Shown here one piece after another: positions 58,376 to 64,000 of a stretch of 64,000 nucleotides of DNA. This DNA is from an uncultured Selenomonadales bacterium (GTDB lineage: Bacteria; Bacillota; Negativicutes; Selenomonadales; Selenomonadaceae). The translations under genes and the position numbers were made by a program. Under the pieces are notes generated by a model. The model ran no database searches, was not told the origin of the DNA, and saw only the letters and a list, made by a program, of their open reading frames with translations. Numbering within the stretch: position 1 is the stretch's first letter; the number at the start of each line of letters is the position of its first letter. The stretch spans positions 1 through 64,000 of the forward strand of contig CAMZHX010000008.1 of assembly GCA_947307055.1 (NCBI GenBank), in the 5' to 3' direction.

Positions 58376-61003
58376 ATGAGACCGATTGAATTAAAAATGA
58401 AAGCGTTCGGAGCGTACGTTGATGAGACTAATATTGATTTTGAAAAAGGTTTAGGCGACGAAAAAATATTTCTGATAAACGGGCAGACGGGCGCGGGCAA
58501 AACTACGATTCTCGACGCGATAACCTACGCGCTTTACGGCGAAACTTCCGGCAAAGTTCGCGACGTAAAAGACATGCGCTCACAAGGCGTGCCCGATAAC
58601 ATTCCGACTAGAGTTGAGTTTAAATTTGCGCTCGGAGATAAAATTTTCCGCATCGAGCGCGAAATAAGTTATCACCCCAACCGCAAAGATAATAAATACG
58701 ACAAACGCGCCGTGCTTTTTTATGACGGAAAACCAATCGAGACTAGGGAAGGCGCAGTCAAAAATAGAATCACGGAGCTTTTAGGGTTCAATGCGGAACA
58801 ATTTCGGCAAGTAGTGCTGTTACCGCAGGGAGAATTCAAAAAATTTCTTTCATCCGACGCTGATGACCGCCAAGAGGTTTTAAACGTCCTTTTTGACAGC
58901 GAACCTTATAAAAAAATCGAAGATGCCTTGAGCGAACGGGCTAAAACTTCAGCGGCTAAGGTCGAGAACTTGAAAACCGAGCTTGAAACGTTAAACAGGC
59001 AATTAAGCGGCGCAGATTCTCAATCATTGGAGGAAATTACGGAAAAATTTTCTGTAGCGCAAATTCAAGCCGCCGAAATCAAAAAAGTTTTCGACAAAGC
59101 GCAATCTGAATTCAGCGACGGGAAAATTTTGTTATCGAGATTCGCCGCGCAGAAAAAAGCCGCTACAGATTTAAATTCCGCGCAGATTCAACTTGATGAG
59201 TCCGAAAAAACTTTTTCGGCGGCTCAAATGGAATATAAAAAGCGCGAAGCTCAAGAATCACAGCGAAAAGACCTCGAAAAAAAAATTAGCGAGCTTAGAG
59301 ACATTAAATCGACGCTTGAGGACTTAGAAAAGACAACTAAGACGCTCGCAACGGAAAAAATTCGTCTCGAAAAAGCTACGACTGCTTTTGAAACTTATGA
59401 CGGGCGGGAAAAAAGATATGATGCGCGTCTTGAGGAACTCAAAGCGCAAAAAGCTAAATTAATCGGCGCGGACGTGAAATTTGAGCAGGATAAACAAATT
59501 TTGGATAAGGCAAAGAAATCCCAAAGAATTTCGCGAGAAATTGCGCGTCTTGAGTCGGAATTGTCTATGGAGAGCGAAAAACTCTCCGCAGTCAACGAAA
59601 AATTAAAATCGGCGCAAGTTGAATTGAATCGTTTGCAAATAGTCGAGAGCGCAGCGCGTTTGGCAGCACATTTGAAGGACGGCGAACCTTGTCCGGTCTG
59701 CGGATCGCTCGAACACCCTGCAATTTCAGAAAATGCTATTCCAACCGCCGCCGAAATAAAAAATGCAGAAGAAAAAGTAAATCGGCTCACAAAAGAGAGC
59801 ACTCAGCAGGAAAGAACCGTCGCGCAAGTCAAAGGAAAACTCTTTACACAGCAAAAATCACTCGAAGATTATATCGGCGTCCCAAATGTTGATATTGCAC
59901 AAAAAATTCATGACGAATCAAAAGAAAAAGCTAAAAAACTCGCCGATTGTCAAGAACATATCGAAAACGGCGAAGAATTCATCAGAAAAAATAAATTCGA
60001 CTTGACTAAGGCCACAATCGAAAAAAATTCCGCAATAACCGCCGTCGCAAAGTTGGAAGGTGCCATTTCAGAAGCAAAAAAGAAAATCCCCGAAAAATAT
60101 CTCGAAAATGCTGAACAACTCGACGCCGATTTAAATTCTACGCAAAAAATCTTCGACGAACTCGACTTTGCTTGGAAAAATGCAGAAAAAAACTTCCACG
60201 ACGCCGAAAAAACTAAATCTGCACGTCAAGGAGCTTTGAATAACGCAAAAAAAACTTTCGACGAACTAAAAACCGAATTACAAAATAAAATTCCGCCACA
60301 AATCGAAGTTTTGGAACAAAAAGCCGCTGAATCTCGAAAAAATTACGACGTAGCACTCGCTGAAGTTGCTAAGCTCGAAAATATCCTCAAAACCTTAAAA
60401 AAATTCTCCGCCGAACGCGACGAAGTCAAAAATAAACTCGATGAGGCAAAAAAAATCGCCGATATGTGGCGTAGATTGTCAGATGTAGCAAATGCGACCG
60501 GAAAAGGCGAATCCGAATTGAAAATTTCCTTCCAACGCTACTTTTTATCGACTATGTTTAAAGATGTCGTCGACGAAGCTAATAATCGCTTGAAAAAAAT
60601 GAGCAACGGCCGCTATCTCTTCCAAATGAAGGACGCCGGCAAGACTAAAGCTAAAAAAGCCGGTCTAAACTTGGAAATTTTAGACGAATACACCGGCGCA
60701 TTTCGTCCCGTCGAGACTTTGAGCGGCGGAGAAAGCTTTTTAGCGTCGCTTTCACTGGCTTTAGGCCTCGCATCGGTCGTCAGAAATAAAATCGGCGGTA
60801 TAAAGCTCGATACAATCTTTATCGACGAGGGTTTCGGCAGTTTGGATAGCGAAACGCTCGATTTTGCAACCTCAACGATAATCGAACAAAGCGGCGGGCG
60901 TTTAGTCGGGATAATTTCGCACGTCGACGAGCTAAAAAATTATATTCCCGTCCGACTTGAGGTTACAAAGACTAAAACCGGCTCAACAGTAGCTTTCAAA
61001 TGA
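58376..61003 (+). CDS. sbcC: Nuclease SbcCD subunit C (Rad50-like ATPase)
   Basis: 875 residues, somewhat shorter than many SbcC. Walker A GQTGAGKTTILDA (36-48); long coiled coils on both sides of a zinc hook, CPVCGSLEHP near residue 440; the ABC signature TLSGGESFLASLSLALGLAS near 780, and Walker B with IFIDEGFGSLDSETLD near 816. The N-terminal QVVLLPQGEFKKFL (Q-loop region) is typical. The last eight bases overlap the end of the convergent membrane protein gene. Acts in the cytoplasm with SbcD. Confidence 0.97.
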   Translation: MRPIELKMKAFGAYVDETNIDFEKGLGDEKIFLINGQTGAGKTTILDAITYALYGETSGKVRDVKDMRSQGVPDNIPTRVEFKFALGDKIFRIEREISYHPNRKDNKYDKRAVLFYDGKPIETREGAVKNRITELLGFNAEQFRQVVLLPQGEFKKFLSSDADDRQEVLNVLFDSEPYKKIEDALSERAKTSAAKVENLKTELETLNRQLSGADSQSLEEITEKFSVAQIQAAEIKKVFDKAQSEFSDGKILLSRFAAQKKAATDLNSAQIQLDESEKTFSAAQMEYKKREAQESQRKDLEKKISELRDIKSTLEDLEKTTKTLATEKIRLEKATTAFETYDGREKRYDARLEELKAQKAKLIGADVKFEQDKQILDKAKKSQRISREIARLESELSMESEKLSAVNEKLKSAQVELNRLQIVESAARLAAHLKDGEPCPVCGSLEHPAISENAIPTAAEIKNAEEKVNRLTKESTQQERTVAQVKGKLFTQQKSLEDYIGVPNVDIAQKIHDESKEKAKKLADCQEHIENGEEFIRKNKFDLTKATIEKNSAITAVAKLEGAISEAKKKIPEKYLENAEQLDADLNSTQKIFDELDFAWKNAEKNFHDAEKTKSARQGALNNAKKTFDELKTELQNKIPPQIEVLEQKAAESRKNYDVALAEVAKLENILKTLKKFSAERDEVKNKLDEAKKIADMWRRLSDVANATGKGESELKISFQRYFLSTMFKDVVDEANNRLKKMSNGRYLFQMKDAGKTKAKKAGLNLEILDEYTGAFRPVETLSGGESFLASLSLALGLASVVRNKIGGIKLDTIFIDEGFGSLDSETLDFATSTIIEQSGGRLVGIISHVDELKNYIPVRLEVTKTKTGSTVAFK

Positions 61004-61379
61004 ATAAAAACAGTAACGCGCCGATAAATAATACCAAACTGAAACTGTGTAGGGCATTTTGAACGGCGCGATTGTGTTTTCCGAAAAATGCTCCGATTAG
61101 CGGGCGCAATAAGAATATTAACAGCGATGTCGACAAGAAAAATAACGGTTTGTCGCTTTCCTTGAGGCTGTAGACGAGCATAACCGCTGAAATTGCAATT
61201 CCGCTCGATTCGGCGTGCGTGAGTCTCCTTTTTAATTCAGATTCAGGCGTCGCCGATTTTTTTTTGTCTTCTGCGGCTTGCGTCTCGCTGTCGACAAATT
61301 TTTTACTGCGAAAAACTTTATGCTGCGCAGAATCAGTGATTTTTATCGGCGCATCGTCATTTAAATTTTTATCGTCCAT
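60996..61379 (-). CDS. Small membrane protein of unknown function
   Basis: 127 residues from ATG 61379, which lies inside the last codons of cobA-hemD (11-base overlap), suggesting coupled translation; an earlier start is open but unsupported. A charged, Lys/Asp-rich N-terminal half (about 1-60) is followed by three hydrophobic stretches: SSGIAISAVMLVYSL, PLFFLSTSLLIFLLRPLIGA and SLVLFIGALLFLFI at the very end. No family recognised. Convergent overlap with sbcC. Confidence 0.72.
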   Translation of the reverse strand: MDDKNLNDDAPIKITDSAQHKVFRSKKFVDSETQAAEDKKKSATPESELKRRLTHAESSGIAISAVMLVYSLKESDKPLFFLSTSLLIFLLRPLIGAFFGKHNRAVQNALHSFSLVLFIGALLFLFI

Positions 61380-62817
61380 AAAATTTCTCAATCGCCTCAA
61401 CTAAACCTTCAATCGTAAATTCTTCGGCTATAATTGCTGGCTTCACACCAAAATTTTCCAAAGTCCGCGCAGTTATCGCGCCGATTGCCGCTACAGAAAC
61501 TTTCGGAACCCCATAAGCCGCAACAAAATTCTCAACCGTCGATGAACTCGTAAATGTAATCAAATCAACCGATTCAAAATCAATCTGCGCGGGAATTTCG
61601 GGAATAATTTTGTAAACGGGCGCGATTGTGACTTCCGCACCGAAATTTTTCAGCATATCGGGCAAAATTTCCCTCGCAACTTCCGCCCTCGCTAATAAAA
61701 CTTTCTTACCCGCGACAAAATCTCTCAGCGACGCCGCTAAACTCTCCGCAACAAAATTTTCGGGCACAACGTCCGCGATTATCCCAAAATTTGAAAGTTT
61801 TTGAGCCGTCGCAGAACCAATCGCCGCAACTTTATTCAAAATTCGTGCGTCAAGCCCGTAAAATCGGAGCCGCTCAAAAAATTTTTCTACTCCGTTCGCG
61901 CTCGTGAAAATTATCCAATCAAAATCGCGTAAATGTTTTATCGCCGCGTCAATCGCCGAAAAATTATCGGAAGGCGCGGTTATTTTTATTGTCGGGCACT
62001 CAATGACCTGTGCTCCCAAATTTTTTAACGCATTTGAGAGTTTCGACGCTTGAGAACGCGCCCGCGTCACTAAAATTTTCCGCCCAAATAAAATTTTCGT
62101 GTCAAACCATTTGAGCCGCTCGCGTAGCTTGACGACTTCGCCCACTACGAAAATCGCCGGCGGTGAAATTTTTACGCTCGGTGCCTCTGCAAGCGTCGTA
62201 ACGAATACTTCTTGATTATTTTTAGTTCCCCAACGTATCAACGCGGCCGGCGTATCGGTTTTGCGGCCGTTTTCTATCAACTTCGCGACTATTTGCGGCA
62301 AATTCGCTACTCCCATTAAAAAAATCAGCGTATCGACCGCCGTAGAAATTTTTTCCCAGTTTATTGACGATTCGGGCTTAGTCGGGTCTTCGTGACCCGT
62401 GACGACCGCAAAATTCGTCGCAATTCCTCTGTGTGTGACCGGAATTCCAGCATAAGCCGGAACTGCTATCGCACTCGTGACCCCAGGCACAATTTCAAAC
62501 GGTAAATCATTTTCGCGAAGATATAATGCCTCCTCGCCGCCGCGCCCAAATACAAACGGGTCGCCGCCCTTGAGACGTACGACTATTTTATTTTCTCGCG
62601 CCTCGTCTACTAAAAGCTGATTTATTTCGCTCTGCTTGAGTGTGTGCCGCCCCGCCGCTTTTCCTACGTAAATTTTCTTCGCGTTTGGACATAAATTTAA
62701 AATTTCATCGTCGGCTAGCCGGTCGTATATCACAACGTCCGCCGCCTCCAAAACTTCGCTAGCCTTAACCGTCAAAAGTCCAAAGTCGCCCGCGCCCGCG
62801 CCCACTAGATAGACCAT
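61369..62817 (-). CDS. cobA-hemD: Fused uroporphyrinogen-III C-methyltransferase / uroporphyrinogen-III synthase
   Basis: 482 residues from ATG 62817 (GGAGGTAAAGG); the open frame extends over 140 codons upstream but this is non-coding. Residues 1-245 are SUMT, which adds methyl groups at C2 and C7 from [63 protein letters not shown] and [13 protein letters not shown]. The rest is HemD, which closes and flips the tetrapyrrole: [38 protein letters not shown] and [17 protein letters not shown]. The fusion, common in Firmicutes, feeds precorrin-2 to cobalamin and siroheme. Other hem genes are absent. Confidence 0.96.
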   Translation of the reverse strand: MVYLVGAGAGDFGLLTVKASEVLEAADVVIYDRLADDEILNLCPNAKKIYVGKAAGRHTLKQSEINQLLVDEARENKIVVRLKGGDPFVFGRGGEEALYLRENDLPFEIVPGVTSAIAVPAYAGIPVTHRGIATNFAVVTGHEDPTKPESSINWEKISTAVDTLIFLMGVANLPQIVAKLIENGRKTDTPAALIRWGTKNNQEVFVTTLAEAPSVKISPPAIFVVGEVVKLRERLKWFDTKILFGRKILVTRARSQASKLSNALKNLGAQVIECPTIKITAPSDNFSAIDAAIKHLRDFDWIIFTSANGVEKFFERLRFYGLDARILNKVAAIGSATAQKLSNFGIIADVVPENFVAESLAASLRDFVAGKKVLLARAEVAREILPDMLKNFGAEVTIAPVYKIIPEIPAQIDFESVDLITFTSSSTVENFVAAYGVPKVSVAAIGAITARTLENFGVKPAIIAEEFTIEGLVEAIEKFYGR

Positions 62818-62844
62818 TCCTTTACCTCCAATTATTTTTCCATA

Positions 62845-62873
62845 ATTATATTTCGCACGCCAACTTTTTTCAA
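62845..62873 (-). promoter_or_regulatory. Promoter of cobA-hemD
   Basis: TTGAAA (62868-62873), 17-base spacer, TATAAT (62845-62850), 28 bases before the ATG. The -35 is next to a short remnant of the AATGCGC repeat family. Confidence 0.7.
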
Positions 62874-62926
62874 TGCGCAATGCCGAATGAAAAATTTTTG
62901 CTAAAATAACATCGGAGTTTTTTTTG

Positions 62927-62955
62927 TTGACTACTATAAAAAAATTTGCTAAAAT
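62927..62955 (+). promoter_or_regulatory. Promoter of the small secreted protein gene
   Basis: TTGACT, 17-base spacer, TAAAAT. TTTGCTAAAAT also occurs in similar form at about 62895-62906 (TTTTGCTAAAATAAC), an imperfect duplication of the -10 region. Confidence 0.7.
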
Positions 62956-63019
62956 GTGTAACAAAATCGGATTTTTAACGTATAAGGGACAGAAAGAACA
63001 ATTTAAGGAGGAAATGATA

Positions 63020-63451
63020 ATGAAAAAAGTATTTTCGATAGCAATGGCGTTGATAATGTCGATATTTATAAGCGGGAAAGCGTCAGCGGCAAATTGGGAG
63101 GTAATAGACAGCTCAGAAACGGAAGATAAAGTAAAAATCGTAACGTCAGTCGATAAAGATTCGATAAAACGCGGCACCGACTCGAAACAGTTGCCCAAAT
63201 TCAACAGGACAGACGGCTTTAGCGCAATAATGAAAATCGAAATTCTATCAAACAAATTTAAAATTGATGATTCAGTATTTCTGGTTAGCTTTTATGAGAA
63301 AAACGGCGAGAGAATGTATTGCCTACTAGACTATTACAGCAATGGTCCTGATTATAAGGTTAAAGAAAGCGAAGTTACTCCAATAAATGTAGATATGAGC
63401 GGTAGTGTCTGGCCAAAAGTTTATAGTTTTATCGAAAACAATTTGAAATGA
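63020..63451 (+). CDS. Small secreted protein of unknown function
   Basis: 143 residues from ATG 63020 (AAGGAGG nine bases before; ATG 63014 is too close). Signal peptide KKVFSIAMALIMSIFISGKA with likely cleavage at ASA-AN. The mature part has about 120 residues with predicted beta strands: DKVKIVTSVDKDSIKRGTDS, FSAIMKIEILSNKFKIDDSV and VFLVSFYEKNGERMYCLLDY. This looks like the small secreted proteins that report on surface-entry (DUF-type) families of Selenomonadales; I cannot name it. Monocistronic, with promoter and terminator. The A/T-rich codons differ somewhat from the neighbours. Confidence 0.75.
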   Translation: MKKVFSIAMALIMSIFISGKASAANWEVIDSSETEDKVKIVTSVDKDSIKRGTDSKQLPKFNRTDGFSAIMKIEILSNKFKIDDSVFLVSFYEKNGERMYCLLDYYSNGPDYKVKESEVTPINVDMSGSVWPKVYSFIENNLK

Positions 63452-63472
63452 CAACTCGTAAGCAAAAAAAAG

Positions 63473-63502
63473 CCCTTCGGCGGCGTGTCGAAGGGTTTTT
63501 TT
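63473..63502. terminator. Bidirectional terminator
   Basis: CCCTTCG and CGAAGGG arms, nine-base loop, A-run before and seven Ts after; serves both the secreted protein gene and the ATPase gene. Confidence 0.85.
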
Positions 63503-63518
63503 CATTGAGTGAATCAAA

Positions 63519-64000
63519 TTACCGTTGACCTAAATAATAATTGACGAATTGTTGAGCGGTTCTGCCATTGCGCCCCGAATGAGACATTTCCCAACGCAAA
63601 CCTTCAAGCCGCAAAAGTTCTTCGTCGAGTTCGACGCCCTGCCGCTTCAACATACTGCGAATTATTTCGAGATATTCGTCTTGAGTCGGCGCGTAGTAGT
63701 GCACAATCAGCCCAAATCTGTCCGAAAGCGAAATAGTTTCGTTCGCGCTGTCCTCGCGATAAAGTTCCTCTTGTTCTTCGGAACGATCACGCCAAGTTTC
63801 GCGAATTAAATGCCGCCGATTGCTGGTTGCGTAGATTAAAACGTTTTCTGGCCGCGATTCGACCCCGCCTTCAATCGCCGACTTCAAATATTTGTATTCA
63901 GTCTCCGATTCGTCAAAAGATAAGTCGTCAAGAAAGATTATGAACCGTTTGCTTAGGAATTTCCGCAACGCATCCATAATTTCGGGCAAAAATTTGAGTT
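63519..64000 (-). CDS. DUF815-family AAA+ ATPase (5' end outside window)
   Basis: The C-terminal 160 or so residues are visible; the frame continues through the right edge with KFLPEIMDALRKF, so the Walker A part is missing. Walker B is FIIFLDDLSFDESETEYKYL, followed by SAIEGGVESRPENVLIYATS with the sensor NRRHLIRE, then LSDRFGLIVHYYAPTQDEYL and the ending HSGRNGRTAQQFVNYYL. This matches DUF815 proteins, ATPases of unknown function found widely in bacteria. No partner gene is visible. Confidence 0.9.
   Translation of the reverse strand, partial: LKFLPEIMDALRKFLSKRFIIFLDDLSFDESETEYKYLKSAIEGGVESRPENVLIYATSNRRHLIRETWRDRSEEQEELYREDSANETISLSDRFGLIVHYYAPTQDEYLEIIRSMLKRQGVELDEELLRLEGLRWEMSHSGRNGRTAQQFVNYYLGQR

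Noticed and set aside
62818..63255. N-terminal extension of cobA-hemD by about 146 codons
   Set aside because: It would run through the divergent promoter and the secreted protein gene; ATG 62817 has a good ribosome binding site and matches the SUMT N-terminus.
1..64000. tRNA, rRNA or insertion sequence
   Set aside because: No cloverleaf, rRNA core sequence, transposase frame or terminal inverted repeat was recognised by eye in any gap; a dedicated scan would be needed to exclude a single tRNA.

Overview
The window looks like the chromosome of a motile, anaerobic, Gram-negative-enveloped Firmicute of the class Negativicutes (Selenomonas-like). The evidence is phylogenetic flavour rather than a marker gene: a Selenomonas-type tyrosine-phosphatase-like phytase, FabK instead of FabI, a two-subunit transketolase, a fused SUMT/uroporphyrinogen-III synthase, a fused ArsA/ArsB-type cobamide activator, BamE-like lipoproteins, and Firmicute-style strong AGGAGG ribosome binding sites and sigma-A promoters. 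No rRNA, tRNA, insertion sequence, prophage or CRISPR array was seen.

Layout. 1-2.9 kb: flagellar basal-body operon flgB-flgC-fliE-fliF on the minus strand (fliF cut by the window edge). 3.2-5.1 kb: ftsZ followed at once by a diverged FtsZ-like gene that has lost the GTPase motifs. 5.2-8.1 kb: orphan DhaM, a lipoprotein and a Cache-HAMP-PP2C phosphatase. 8.4-12.4 kb: a 1354-residue RTX-like repeat protein. 12.5-14.1 kb: a lipoprotein solute-binding protein and a lone type IV pilin-like protein. 14.4-18.5 kb: three flagellin genes with structured leaders. 18.7-26.7 kb: a long plus-strand operon with a TRAP transporter, two related lipoproteins, split transketolase, a toxin-antitoxin pair and an SDR dehydrogenase. 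26.8-37.6 kb: lepA, a sugar aminotransferase, potABC without potD, a VanX/condensation-domain/metallo-hydrolase operon, and a DAP-decarboxylase-type gene. 38.1-44.1 kb: the fatty-acid cluster yceD-rpmF-plsX-fabK-fabD-fabG-acpP plus a second FMN enzyme. 44.3-54.7 kb: a tiny holin-like toxin ORF, flagellin methylase fliB, asd, a CBS-type pyrophosphatase, a Tat flavoprotein, a PTS permease, a secreted transglutaminase-like protein, the phytase, a Nif3 protein and cbiJ. 54.8-61 kb: a SpeD-like gene coupled to the fused cobamide activator, then sbcD-sbcC. 61-64 kb: a membrane protein, cobA-hemD, a small secreted protein and a partial DUF815 ATPase.

Main points of interest: (1) the ftsZ-linked pseudo-FtsZ; (2) a SpeD homologue with the pyruvoyl-forming serine replaced by glycine, translationally coupled to an ArsA-ArsB fusion; (3) a conserved, apparently switchable leader RNA on the flagellin genes presenting a GGA loop, the shape expected of a CsrA target; (4) about ten intergenic stem-loop elements built from short 7-8 bp tandem units; (5) a candidate type I toxin peptide; (6) several promoters nested inside terminators. 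All functional statements rest on reading motifs by eye; no database search was possible.
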